The position numbers and the translations under genes are program-made. Below are positions 24,133 to 32,949 of a DNA stretch of 64,000 bases, in pieces. Within the stretch, counting starts at the first letter, position 1. Every line of letters begins with the position of its first letter. The notes under the pieces are model-generated. The model was not told the DNA's origin and made no database searches. It worked only from the letters and a program-made list of their open reading frames with translations. The DNA is from Opitutaceae bacterium TAV5. GTDB taxonomy: Bacteria; Verrucomicrobiota; Verrucomicrobiia; Opitutales; Opitutaceae. Location: NCBI GenBank assembly GCA_000242935.3, contig CP007053.1, forward strand, positions 6,991,001 to 7,055,000, in the 5' to 3' direction.

Positions 24133-25890
24133 ATGCCTGCATCCACTCATACGTCTCTCACGCTCCTTTCCCTGCTCTTCGCCGTCAGCCTGTCGGCCGG
24201 CGGGATCGCCGCGCCGCACGTATTCTTTGCCCGTGATTATGGAGTTGTCCCCGGACAAGCGACATCCTCCACGGAATCGATCCAAGGCGCACTGGACGCC
24301 GTGCAGGAGCACATCCGCACCACCGGACAACCTTGCGAACTCCGCTTTGACCCTGGCCGCCACCTGCTCGCCCCCAGGGCCGGCGCACAGGGATGGCGCA
24401 TATTCCGCCTCACCCACGCCAGCAACCTCACCATCAATGGCAACGGTGCCGAATTCATCATCACCGACCCGCGCCACGGATTATTGTCCCTGTCCGAATG
24501 CGAGAACATCCACATCCGTGACCTCGTGATCGACTACGATCCCCTTCCCTTCACCGCCGGTCACATCCGGGCCATTCACCTGGACCTGCGGGCCATCGAC
24601 ATCGAGATTGCCGCGCCCCATCCATTGCCCGACGCGCCTCATTTCACCGAACAGCAAACCTACGGATATCCGCTCGACCCCGACGTCCCCGGACGCCTGC
24701 GCGATGGCTGCCACAACGCCTGTTTCGCGAAACGCGTCGAACCCCTCCCCAATGGTCTGTTCAGAATCCACATGCGCCCCCCCACCGGGCCCGGCGAACT
24801 GAAAAACCTCCACGTCGGCGACAAATGGGCTCAACTCAGCCGGCAAGGCGGCGGAGACCTCTTCATGGTCTCAAGCAGCCAAAACGTCACCTTCCAGGGC
24901 ATCACCAGTTACGCCGCCACCGCCGGCCACTACGTCAGCGCCAACACCTCCGGCCTCAAAATCCTCGCCTGCAAAGCCCTCATCAAACCCGGACGCTGGA
25001 AAGGCGGCAATGCCGACGGCATCCACGTCCAGAATCCGCGCAGCGGCCCCCTCATTGAAGACTGTCATTTCGAAGGACTCGGCGATGACGGAGCCAATAT
25101 CTACCGCAAGCCCTTCAAGGCCACCGCCGTCTCTCCCTCCGGCGAACTCACCCTCCAGGTCCTGCCGCGCGGCGTCTTTCTTCCCGGCGACACGGTCGAG
25201 TTCTTCGATCCCCTCACTGGCCTGATCACCCATCACGCCGTCATCACCGCCGTCAACGTATCCAAAAAACAATTAACCCTCGACTCTCCGCCCCCTCCTG
25301 TCCGCACCGGCGCCGGGAAAGACGCCACCCAAATCTACCGCAAAAGCCCCGGCCAGGAGTTTGTCATCAGAAACTCAAAATTCCTCAACCTCCGCCGTCA
25401 CGGCACCATCGCCAAGACCAGCGGCCTCATCGAAGGCTGCACCTATTCGGGAACCAGCAACGCTGCCCTCGCCGTGATGAACGAACCCGGCTGGCCCGAA
25501 GGCCTGTATGCCGAAAACCTCCGTATCCAAAACAACCGGTTCGAACACTCCGCCTTCGAGCACAACGTCATCAGCCAGAAAACCCCGCTCCTCCTCATCA
25601 AGGCCAACCGCCTGGGTTCGCCCGTCACCACGCCCGGCCTGCACGGCACGCTGGAGATCACCGGCAACACCTTCGCCCAATGGCACTACGCCGCCCTCTC
25701 CCTCCGCAACACCGGCATCGCTCGCATACACGGCAACCATTTCCTCCCCGCTGCGAACAGCGGCCCCGCCATTCGCATCGCCCACAACACGGATGTGCTT
25801 GTAGAACAAAACACCTTTCCCTCCACGGCGACACTGGAAAAGCAGGTCATTGACGAAGGCGGAAACACGACTCTCCGCATCCTGCCCTGA
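24133..25890 (+). CDS. Secreted right-handed beta-helix protein, probable glycosidase (GH110-like)
   Basis: 585 residues with a signal peptide (to about 27). A pectate-lyase-like start (FFARDYGVVPGQATSSTESIQGALDAVQ) is followed by beta-helix coils: NLTINGNGAEFIITD, NIHIRDLVIDYDPLPFTAGH, NVTFQGITSYAATAGHYVSANTSGLKILAC. The segment GGNADGIHVQ...CHFEGLGDDGANIYRK contains the acidic cluster where GH28/GH110 enzymes have their catalytic aspartates. More coils run to the end. Fold is certain; GH110-like alpha-galactosidase activity is my best guess from the DDG(A)N motif and the GH42 neighbour. Confidence 0.8.
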   Translation: MPASTHTSLTLLSLLFAVSLSAGGIAAPHVFFARDYGVVPGQATSSTESIQGALDAVQEHIRTTGQPCELRFDPGRHLLAPRAGAQGWRIFRLTHASNLTINGNGAEFIITDPRHGLLSLSECENIHIRDLVIDYDPLPFTAGHIRAIHLDLRAIDIEIAAPHPLPDAPHFTEQQTYGYPLDPDVPGRLRDGCHNACFAKRVEPLPNGLFRIHMRPPTGPGELKNLHVGDKWAQLSRQGGGDLFMVSSSQNVTFQGITSYAATAGHYVSANTSGLKILACKALIKPGRWKGGNADGIHVQNPRSGPLIEDCHFEGLGDDGANIYRKPFKATAVSPSGELTLQVLPRGVFLPGDTVEFFDPLTGLITHHAVITAVNVSKKQLTLDSPPPPVRTGAGKDATQIYRKSPGQEFVIRNSKFLNLRRHGTIAKTSGLIEGCTYSGTSNAALAVMNEPGWPEGLYAENLRIQNNRFEHSAFEHNVISQKTPLLLIKANRLGSPVTTPGLHGTLEITGNTFAQWHYAALSLRNTGIARIHGNHFLPAANSGPAIRIAHNTDVLVEQNTFPSTATLEKQVIDEGGNTTLRILP

Positions 25891-25904
25891 TCCCTGACAG
25901 CCAT

Positions 25905-28178
25905 ATGAACCTCGGTGTCCAATACTACCGCCCGCCCTTCCCGATACAAAAACACTGGGCCGACGATCTACGGCGCATCCGTGATTCCGGCCTCGACACG
26001 CTGCAACTGTGGGTCACCTGGGCCTGGGCGGAGAGCAGGCCGGACGTATTCAATTTTGATGACTACGACCGGCTCGTGGAGCTCGCGGCGGACGCCGGCC
26101 TTGACGTTATCCTCAGCACCATCGCCGAGCTTCAGCCCCACTGGATTCACGATATCGTCCCCGGCAGCGAGATGATCGACCACCGCGGCCACCGCGTCAT
26201 CTCCTCCCTGCGCGAAGAATCCAACTTCGGCCTCACCCCCGGCGGCTGCACCGAAAACACCGCCGTATGGGAACGCATGTCCGCGTTCCTCCGTGAAACC
26301 GTCCTGCGCTACCGCTCCGCCCCCCATCTCGCCGGCTGGGATGCATGGAACGAACTGCGCTGGCACGAGCAATCCGACGGCCTTGTCTGTTTCTGTCCGC
26401 ACTGCCTGCGCGAATTCCGGGCGTGGCTGGATTCCCGATACGGCGGCCTCCACGGCCTCAACCGCGCCTGGCAGCGACGCTATGGAAACTGGAACGAAGT
26501 CGTGCCCGGCAAAACCCACTGGCGCCCCTTCACCGAGATGATGGCCTGGCAGCGCTTCATCACCTGGAAGGCCAACCGCCATGGCAAACGCCGCTACGAC
26601 CTCATAAAATCGCTCGATCCCAACCACCCTGTGACCGTCCACGCCGGCGACCCGTCTCCCGTCTCCTCCGGCTGGGCCGAAGCCTACGCCCTCGACCGCG
26701 GCAACGACTGGGTTTTCGCCGACGAACTCGACGGCGTCGGCTGCTCCAGCTTTCCGAAACTCTTCGGCATGGATGACACCACGTTCACCACCCGTGTGGA
26801 ATTCGTCCGCTCGGCTGCGACAAGTGGCGCGGGCGTCCCGCCCGCTGTATCACAATCACGACGCAAAAAACTCTGGCTCAGCGAAGTCCAGGGCGGGCGC
26901 GGTTCGCTCGGCTTCCAGCCCACCGCGGCCGTGGATGCCGCCTCGCAACAACGCTGGATCTGGCGCGGCTTCGCCAGCGGGGCCGACAAAGTGCTGTTCT
27001 GGTGCTGGCGCGACGAAGTGTTTGGACGCGAGTCCGCCGGCTTTGGCCTCACGGGCAATGACGGCCACGCCCCCGCGCGCCTCGCCGCCATGAAACACAC
27101 GGCCGGCATCCTTGCGCAGCATCGCGAACTCCTCTCCGGCTACGAACCCGACACGCCCTCTGTCGGTGTTCTCTTCAGCCCGTCGAGCTACTATCTGCAC
27201 TGGTCGCTCGAAGGCAACGCCGCCACTCCACGCAAAGCCCTCGAAGGCTACTGCCACGCCCTCGTCAACCTCTCCATCCCCTACACCGTGATCGAGGAAA
27301 ATCACCTCGATGCGCTCACCGCTCCCCCCGCGTCCACCAGTCCGCTGCGCACGCTATTCCTTCCGCGCGTGATTGTCGCCGGCAAGGAACTCGAAAACGC
27401 ACTCGCCACTTTTGTGCGTCGCGGCGGCACTCTCGTTTGCGAATCCGAATGCTGCGCCTTTACCCCGGAAGGCATTTACCGCGAACCCGCCAACCGCTTT
27501 TTTCAAAACCTCGGCCTGTTCCCCGCCAACAGCCACGAAGCCGGACGCCGGACACTGGATCCGGAACGGCAATCCATCCTTTTCGACGGCGCAACGCTCC
27601 TCGCCCGCCAATGGCTTACTCCCTGGCAAAATTTTCCCTTCACCGACGGCCTCAAACCCTGGGCAACGCATCCGGAGGGCGTCCTTGTTGGCGAGGCACA
27701 CATCCCGATCTCGGCCCACGACAACAACCCTCGCCATCGTCACCTGCATCCGGGCCGTGTCATTCACGCCGGCACATTTTTGGGCGACGCCTACATGGAA
27801 ACCCGCTCACCCGCGTTTGAGCATTTTGTAATGCGTTGCATCGGCGCATTCGATCAACCCATCCGCCTCCCCTCTCCCTCCGCCGCTACGTCCGCTGCCT
27901 GCGCCTCCGCCACCACCGCCGCACCAACCGACAGCGACGCCCGCTGGTTCGTGAAAACCGGACGCTCCGGAACGCATCGGATCGCCTGCATATTTTCCCC
28001 GCCCGGCATGACCTCCGCCCGTCTGACCATCCGGGAGGATTTTTTCAGCGCGCCCAGGCCCAAAGAGCTGATTTCGGATCGCACTCTCGCATTTGATAAC
28101 ACCCCTCCCGACGAACCTGGATGGAAGACACTCGACCTGCCGCTGGGCGACTGGGGCATTGCGATTCTCTGCGCGTAG
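25905..28178 (+). CDS. GH42-type beta-galactosidase
   Basis: 757 residues without a signal peptide, so probably cytoplasmic. The barrel starts GVQYYRPPFPIQKHWADDLRRIRDSGLDTLQLWVTWAWAE. The acid/base Glu lies in AGWDAWNELRWHE, and the nucleophile Glu in KLWLSEVQGG (about residue 327). Zinc-binding cysteines appear in VCFCPHCLREF. The middle trimerisation domain (VGVLFSPSSYYLHWS, FLPRVIVAGKELENALATFVRRGGTLVCES) and a beta domain follow. Residues about 307-318 (SGAGVPPAVSQSR) are encoded by a REP-like repeat inserted in frame just before the nucleophile strand. It is last in the locus A operon. Confidence 0.9.
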   Translation: MNLGVQYYRPPFPIQKHWADDLRRIRDSGLDTLQLWVTWAWAESRPDVFNFDDYDRLVELAADAGLDVILSTIAELQPHWIHDIVPGSEMIDHRGHRVISSLREESNFGLTPGGCTENTAVWERMSAFLRETVLRYRSAPHLAGWDAWNELRWHEQSDGLVCFCPHCLREFRAWLDSRYGGLHGLNRAWQRRYGNWNEVVPGKTHWRPFTEMMAWQRFITWKANRHGKRRYDLIKSLDPNHPVTVHAGDPSPVSSGWAEAYALDRGNDWVFADELDGVGCSSFPKLFGMDDTTFTTRVEFVRSAATSGAGVPPAVSQSRRKKLWLSEVQGGRGSLGFQPTAAVDAASQQRWIWRGFASGADKVLFWCWRDEVFGRESAGFGLTGNDGHAPARLAAMKHTAGILAQHRELLSGYEPDTPSVGVLFSPSSYYLHWSLEGNAATPRKALEGYCHALVNLSIPYTVIEENHLDALTAPPASTSPLRTLFLPRVIVAGKELENALATFVRRGGTLVCESECCAFTPEGIYREPANRFFQNLGLFPANSHEAGRRTLDPERQSILFDGATLLARQWLTPWQNFPFTDGLKPWATHPEGVLVGEAHIPISAHDNNPRHRHLHPGRVIHAGTFLGDAYMETRSPAFEHFVMRCIGAFDQPIRLPSPSAATSAACASATTAAPTDSDARWFVKTGRSGTHRIACIFSPPGMTSARLTIREDFFSAPRPKELISDRTLAFDNTPPDEPGWKTLDLPLGDWGIAILCA
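26824..26852. repeat. REP-like repeat inserted in frame in the GH42 gene
   Basis: GTGGCGCGGGCGTCCCGCC and following bases match the intergenic repeat at 13912. Translated here it gives SGAGVPPAV, in a loop ahead of the catalytic nucleophile, with the frame kept open. Confidence 0.6.
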
Positions 28179-28394
28179 CATCCTCCCGGCACGGCTGCCA
28201 CGGTCCTACATTTCCGTAGGAACCCCCATCGCCAGCCGACCCGGCGGTAGTTTTCTTCCCGGCCATCTCCGTCACGCCGGAGGTCCCCTCAAAATTCCTC
28301 CATTTTTATCAAACCGGAAACCAACGATTAACACAGCACCAGACACTGGCCCGGAACCGCATGGCACCGCTCCCGCTATGGGCAACGGCAGCCA

Positions 28395-29927
28395 ATGGTC
28401 CAGATCGCCGACAATCCGCCGCCCGTCGAACCGACACCACCCGCCGCCGCCCGCGACGACGCCCGCGCGATGCCGCCCGCATCCGCCGCCGCACAGTCCA
28501 TCCGCATCCTTCCCGGCCGCGCGGCCTCGATCACCGTCGCCGGCGCGCCTTCCGCCGATCCCTCCGCCCGCGCCACCGCTTCCCTCGCCTGCGATCGTTC
28601 CAGCCTCGCCGGCTCCGTCACCCAGCGCGCCTGCGCTTTCTGCGGCTCCCGCGTCGTCCTCTACCCCATCGCCGACGCCCTCCATCTCGTCCACGGCCCC
28701 ATCGGCTGCGCCGCCTACACCTGGGATATCCGCGGCGCGCAGAGCAGCGGATCGCAGCTCTTCCGCAACAGCTTCTCCACCGATCTGCAGGAGATGGATG
28801 TCATTTACGGCGGCGAAAAAAAGCTCGGCGCCGCCCTCCGCGAACTCATCGCCCGCCACCAGCCCAAAGCCGCCTTTGTGTACTCCACCTGCATCGTCGG
28901 CGTCATCGGCGACGACGTGGAAGCCGTCTGCCGCGAGGTCGCCCGCGACACCGCCATCCCCGTCATCCCCGTTGCGTCCGAAGGCTTCAAGGGCACCAAA
29001 AAAACCGGCTACCGCGCCGCCTGCGACGCCGTTTACCGCCTCGTCGGCACCGGCGACACCGCCGGCATCCCGCCTGCCAGCATCAACCTCCTCGGCGATT
29101 TCAACATCGCCGGCGAGACCTGGGTGATCCGCGACTACTTCGAGCGCATGGGCGTCCATATCGTCGCCACCCTCACCGGCGACGGCCGCGTGGACACCAT
29201 CCGCCGCTGTCACGGCGCGAAGCTCAACCTCGTGCAGTGCTCCGGCTCCATGACCTCGCTCGCGAAGATGCTCGAGAAAGACCACGGCATCCCCTTCAAA
29301 CGCGTCTCCTTCTTCGGCATCGAGGACATGTCCGCCGCCCTCTACGACGTTGCCCGGCACTTCTCCGCCGAAGACCCCGCGCTCCTCGAACGCGCCCGCC
29401 AGGTTGTCCGCGAGGAGCTGGAAAAACTCATGCCCGAGCTTCGCCGCTACCGCGAAAAACTCGTCGGCAGGAAAGCCGCCATCTATGTCGGCGGGGCCTT
29501 CAAGGCCTTTTCGCTCGTGCGCGCCCTGCGCACCCTCGGCATGACCACCGCCCTTGTCGGCACCCAGACCGGCGACAAGGACGATTACGAATTGCTCCGC
29601 CAGATGTGCGACCCCGGCACCGTCATTGTCGACGACTCCAACCCGCTCGAACTCGCCAAATTCTGCCTCGAGAAAGACGTCGATCTCTTCATCGGCGGCG
29701 TGAAGGAGCGCCCCATCGCCTACAAACTCGGCATCGGTTTCTGCGATCACAACCACGAGCGCAAGGAGGCCCTCGCCGGCTACGTCGGCATGCTCAACTT
29801 TGCCCGCGAGGTGTATGCCAGCGTCATGTCACCGGTCTGGCAATACACTCCCCGCCGCGCCGCCTGCTCCCTGCCAACTGCCAATTTCCAATTGCCAACT
29901 CCCCGCGCCGGAGGCGCGCCCGCATGA
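28395..29927 (+). CDS. nifE: Nitrogenase FeMo-cofactor assembly scaffold NifE
   Basis: 510 residues. The first 75 are Pro/Ala-rich and atypical. The NifE core starts at QRACAFCGSRVVLYPIADALHLVHGPIGCAAYTWDIRG (P-cluster-type cysteines of the scaffold), with EMDVIYGGEKKLGAALRELIARHQPKAAFVYSTCIVGVIGDDVEAVC, LLGDFNIAGETWVIRDYFERMGV and FIGGVKERPIAYKLGIGFCDHNHERKEALAGYVGMLNFAREVY. With NifN it forms the NifEN complex, where NifB-co is matured to FeMo-co. The last 20 codons (TANFQLPTPRAGGAPA) come from a dispersed repeat. Coupled by ATGA to nifN. Confidence 0.96.
   Translation: MVQIADNPPPVEPTPPAAARDDARAMPPASAAAQSIRILPGRAASITVAGAPSADPSARATASLACDRSSLAGSVTQRACAFCGSRVVLYPIADALHLVHGPIGCAAYTWDIRGAQSSGSQLFRNSFSTDLQEMDVIYGGEKKLGAALRELIARHQPKAAFVYSTCIVGVIGDDVEAVCREVARDTAIPVIPVASEGFKGTKKTGYRAACDAVYRLVGTGDTAGIPPASINLLGDFNIAGETWVIRDYFERMGVHIVATLTGDGRVDTIRRCHGAKLNLVQCSGSMTSLAKMLEKDHGIPFKRVSFFGIEDMSAALYDVARHFSAEDPALLERARQVVREELEKLMPELRRYREKLVGRKAAIYVGGAFKAFSLVRALRTLGMTTALVGTQTGDKDDYELLRQMCDPGTVIVDDSNPLELAKFCLEKDVDLFIGGVKERPIAYKLGIGFCDHNHERKEALAGYVGMLNFAREVYASVMSPVWQYTPRRAACSLPTANFQLPTPRAGGAPA
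29871..29902. repeat. Dispersed AATTTCCAATT-type repeat forming the nifE tail
   Basis: CTGCCAACTGCCAATTTCC and following bases belong to the same family as the tracts at 32903-32940 and 37746-37775. In nifE it is translated as LPTANFQLPT at the C-terminus. Confidence 0.55.
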
Positions 29928-31423
29928 TCGCTCCCGTCGAATCCTTTGCCCGCGTCAGCGACACCGGGGCCGAACCGTGGCCCAATGCCACCACCAACGC
30001 CTGCAAGCTCTGCACGCCGCTCGGCGCCTGCCTCGCCTTCCGCGGCGTCGAGGGCGCGATTCCCTTCCTTCACGGTTCGCAGGGCTGCGCCACCTACATC
30101 CGCCGCTACGTCATCAGCCACTTCCGCGAGCCGATGGACATCGCCGCGTCCAATTTTTCCGAAACCAGCGCCGTCTTCGGCGGCGGCCTCAACATCCGCA
30201 TCGGCCTCGAGAACGTCCTCCGCCAGTACCGGCCCGCGCTTGTCGGCCTCGCTACCACCTGCCTCAGCGAAACCATCGGCGAAGACCTTCCCGGCCACCT
30301 CCGCGATTTTCACGACACGCATGCCGATGGCGTGGACGGCGCTCCGGTGCCGCCCATCGTTCCCGTCTCCTGCGCCAGCTACCGCGGCACCCACGCCGAC
30401 GGTTTCCATTCCACCATCCGCGCTCTCGTCGAGACCCTCTGCCCCGGAGCGGCGGCGTCCCCGCCGCCGGACGCGCGGCAGCGCGCCTTCCGATCCAGCG
30501 GGACTGCCGGCCCGGCCGGCGGCGGTTTGGCAGAAAAAGCCGCCGCTCCGTCGGATCATATCGCCCTCTTCCCCGGCATGGTCTCTCCCGCCGACCTGCG
30601 CGAACTCAAGCGCCTCGCCGCCGCCTTCAACCTCCCCGTCACGCTCCTCCCCGATTACAGCGACACTCTCGACGGCCCTTCCTGGTCCGACTACGAAAAA
30701 CTCCCCTCCGGCGGCACGCCCGTCGCCGCCATCCGCGCCCTCGCCCGCGCCCGCGCCTCGATCGAATCCGGTCGCGTCCTCGCCTGCGCCACCGACACCG
30801 CCGCCACTGTCCTCGCCCGCCGCCATGGCGTGCTTCCCTACCGGCTCGGCCTCCCGATCGGTCTGCGCGAGACCGATCGCCTCGTCGACCACCTCGCCGC
30901 TCTCGCCGGCTGCCTGCCTCCGTCCGAACTCACCCGCGAACGCGGCCGTCTCATCGACAGCTGGGTGGATGGCCACAAATACGTTTTCGAGAAACGCGCC
31001 GTCGTTTACGGAGAAGAAGATCTCGTGGTCGGCCTCGCCGCACTCCTCGCCGAGATCGGCGTCGTCCCCGTGCTCTGCGCCTCCGGCGGACGCAGCGGGC
31101 ACCTCGCCGCCGCCCTGCGCGCCGCCGCGCCCGAGCTCGACGAACGCACCGTGATCCGCGAAGGAGCCGACTTCGCCGACATTGCCGACGAGGCCGCCGC
31201 GCTCCGGCCCGATTTCCTCATCGGCTCCAGCAAGGGCTACAGCCTGGCCCGCCGGCTCGATGTCCCGCTCGTCCGCTGCGGCTTCCCCGTCCACGACCGC
31301 ATCGGCGGCCAGCGCATCCTTCACGTCGGCTATGCCGGCGCACAGTCCCTCTACGACCGCATCGTCAACGCCCTCCTCGACCGCAAACAGTCCGACTCCC
31401 CGGTCGGATACAGCTACCTGTGA
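29924..31423 (+). CDS. nifN: Nitrogenase FeMo-cofactor assembly scaffold NifN
   Basis: 499 residues, start in the ATGA overlap with nifE. Family motifs: NACKLCTPLGACLAFRGVEGAIPFLHGSQGCATYIRRYVISHFREPMDIAASNFSE near the N-terminus, GLATTCLSETIGEDLP, VSCASYRGTHADGF, IALFPGMVSPADLRELKRL and RLGLPIGLRETDRLV. It is the beta-like partner of NifE. Residues about 174-209 (GAAASPPPDARQRAF...GGGLAEKAAAP) are a foreign insertion encoded by a 106-bp inverted-repeat element. It sits between VETLCP and the IALFPG strand, where NifN proteins usually have a short linker. The frame is intact, so the protein is likely functional. Confidence 0.96.
   Translation: MIAPVESFARVSDTGAEPWPNATTNACKLCTPLGACLAFRGVEGAIPFLHGSQGCATYIRRYVISHFREPMDIAASNFSETSAVFGGGLNIRIGLENVLRQYRPALVGLATTCLSETIGEDLPGHLRDFHDTHADGVDGAPVPPIVPVSCASYRGTHADGFHSTIRALVETLCPGAAASPPPDARQRAFRSSGTAGPAGGGLAEKAAAPSDHIALFPGMVSPADLRELKRLAAAFNLPVTLLPDYSDTLDGPSWSDYEKLPSGGTPVAAIRALARARASIESGRVLACATDTAATVLARRHGVLPYRLGLPIGLRETDRLVDHLAALAGCLPPSELTRERGRLIDSWVDGHKYVFEKRAVVYGEEDLVVGLAALLAEIGVVPVLCASGGRSGHLAAALRAAAPELDERTVIREGADFADIADEAAALRPDFLIGSSKGYSLARRLDVPLVRCGFPVHDRIGGQRILHVGYAGAQSLYDRIVNALLDRKQSDSPVGYSYL
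30445..30550. repeat. 106-bp MITE-like element inserted in frame in nifN
   Basis: Bounded by perfect 11-bp inverted ends, CGGAGCGGCGG (30445-30455) and CCGCCGCTCCG (30540-30550). Its right half (GGCGGTTTGGCAGAAAAAGC) is repeated in inverse orientation, with few changes, at 33822-33867 downstream of the 2Fe-2S ferredoxin gene. Confidence 0.65.
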
Positions 31424-31451
31424 CCGCAACCGTCAAACCCGACTGTATCCA

Positions 31452-32810
31452 ATGATTCACGACATCACCGAAACCGCCGCCACCGCCGATGCCACCGGGA
31501 CCGCCTGCGTCGAAACCGTCACCCCCGCCGACGTGGCGCTCGATTTCAGCAAACATCCCTGCTTCAACAAGGCCTCGCACCACACCCACGGCCGCATCCA
31601 CCTGCCCGTCGCCCCGCGCTGCAACCTCCAGTGCAACTTCTGCAACCGGAAGTTCGACTGCATGAACGAGAGCCGGCCCGGCGTCACCAGCGCCGTCCTC
31701 ACTCCCGCGCAGGCCGCCGACTACCTCGACGCCACGCTCAGGCGCGTGCCCAACCTCGCCGTCACCGGCATCGCCGGCCCCGGCGATCCGTTCGCCAACG
31801 CCGTCGAGACCATGGCCACGCTCGCCGCCGTCCGCCGCCGCCATCCCGACATGATCCTCTGCCTGGCTACCAACGGCCTCGGCCTCGCCCCCCACATCGA
31901 CAACCTCGCCGCCCTCCAGGTCAGCCACGTCACCCTCACCGTCAACGCCGTCGATCCCGTCATCGGCGCGAAAATCTACGCCTGGATTCGCGACGGCCAC
32001 CGCCCCATGCGCGGGCTCGCCGCCGCGCAGCTTCTGCTCGACCGCCAGCTCTCCGCCATCCAGCGGCTCAAGGAGGCCGGCATCGTCGTCAAGATCAACA
32101 CCATCATCATGCCCGGCATCAACGACCAGCACATCGAGGATGTCGCCCGCCAGATGGCCGCGCTGAAGGTGGACATCATGAACTGCATGGCCTTCCTCCC
32201 CGTCGCCGGAGCCGAGTTCGAAAACATCCCGCCGCCCGATGGCGCGCTCGTCGCCGGCACCCGCCTGCGCGCCGGCCGTCACGTGCCGCAGATGACCCAC
32301 TGCGCCCGCTGCCGCGCCGACGCCGTCGGCCTCATCAACGAACCGATGACGCAGGAAAACCTCACTTCCCTCGCCGCCTTCGCCCGCCCCTCCGTCAAGG
32401 ACCTTGCCCGCCGCCCCTACATCGCAGTCGCTTCGCAGGAAGGCATGCTCGTCAACCAGCACCTCGGCGAGGCCGCCCGCGTCCTTGTTTTCCGGCAGGA
32501 CGATTCGATGCCCTCCGGCTGCAAGTTCGTCGAAGTCCGCCGCACGCCCGAGCCCGGCTCCGGCCCTGCCCGCTGGAGCGAGTTTGCCGACCTGCTCCAT
32601 GATTGCCGCGCACTCCTCGTCTCCGCCGCCGGCCCGCAGCCCCGGCGCGCGCTGGAGGAACGTGGCGTCCGCATCGTCGAGATGGAAGGCATGATCGAGG
32701 AAGGCCTCGCCGCGGTCTTCAAGGACCAGCCGCTCCCTGCCTCGCTCACCCGCCGCTTCACCGGCTGCGGCAGTTCCGGCTGCAAGGGAGCCGGCACCGG
32801 CTGCGGATGA
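31452..32810 (+). CDS. nifB: NifB, radical SAM FeMo-cofactor core synthase, with NifX-like C-terminal domain
   Basis: 452 residues. The radical SAM cluster is CNLQCNFCNRKFDC (C57, C61, C64), preceded by HPCFNKASHHTHGRIHLPVAPRC. Other NifB landmarks are GIAGPGDPFAN, CLATNGLGLAPHI, VTLTVNAVDP, INTIIMPGINDQHIEDVA, MNCMAFLPV and HCARCRADAVGLI. Residues about 320-430 form a NifX/NafY-like domain (YIAVASQEGMLVNQHLGEAARVLVF) that may hold NifB-co. The C-terminal GCGSSGCKGAGTGCG is a Cys/Gly tail. NifB makes the 8Fe-9S-C core passed to NifEN. It lies 28 bp after nifN in the same operon. Confidence 0.97.
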   Translation: MIHDITETAATADATGTACVETVTPADVALDFSKHPCFNKASHHTHGRIHLPVAPRCNLQCNFCNRKFDCMNESRPGVTSAVLTPAQAADYLDATLRRVPNLAVTGIAGPGDPFANAVETMATLAAVRRRHPDMILCLATNGLGLAPHIDNLAALQVSHVTLTVNAVDPVIGAKIYAWIRDGHRPMRGLAAAQLLLDRQLSAIQRLKEAGIVVKINTIIMPGINDQHIEDVARQMAALKVDIMNCMAFLPVAGAEFENIPPPDGALVAGTRLRAGRHVPQMTHCARCRADAVGLINEPMTQENLTSLAAFARPSVKDLARRPYIAVASQEGMLVNQHLGEAARVLVFRQDDSMPSGCKFVEVRRTPEPGSGPARWSEFADLLHDCRALLVSAAGPQPRRALEERGVRIVEMEGMIEEGLAAVFKDQPLPASLTRRFTGCGSSGCKGAGTGCG

Positions 32811-32902
32811 AACCCGGCTGTGCCGGGAGTAGCTGGAATTTTGTAATTGGAATTTAGTGACAATCCGCATCGCCCCTTCTTCCAGCCACCGCCCGCCAGC
32901 CA

Positions 32903-32940
32903 CCAACTTCAAACTACCAACTTCAAATTTCCAACTTCAC
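32903..32940. repeat. Dispersed AACTTCAAA-type repeat
   Basis: Tandem near-copies of CCAACTTCAAA(TTT) between nifB and the ferritin gene, preceded by a partial inverted tract at 32833-32856 (GGAATTTTGTAATTGGAATT). Same family as the nifE tail and 37746-37775. Confidence 0.5.
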
Positions 32941-32949
32941 CTTCCCGTT

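Noticed and set aside
28204-28229. TCCTAC/GTAGGA hairpin and GTAGGAACCCCCAT before nifE, resembling the 17-bp box
   Set aside because: It is three bases too short, lacks the GGGT arm, and the hexamer 22 bp downstream is not TAnnnT.
28362-28377. Possible sigma-54 promoter TGGCAC-N5-CCGCT before nifE
   Set aside because: The GG/GC spacing is right, but the -12 part poorly matches TTGCW, and it would leave only a few leader bases before nifE. A single weak match in GC-rich DNA.
28361-29920. Alternative overlapping frames over nifE and nifN rich in Arg, Pro and Ser
   Set aside because: These are codon-shifted shadows; nifE and nifN carry the family motifs.
32857-32949. Upstream extension of the ferritin frame
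   Set aside because: It would translate the AACTTCAAA repeat; the ferritin family begins at the ATG at 32950.
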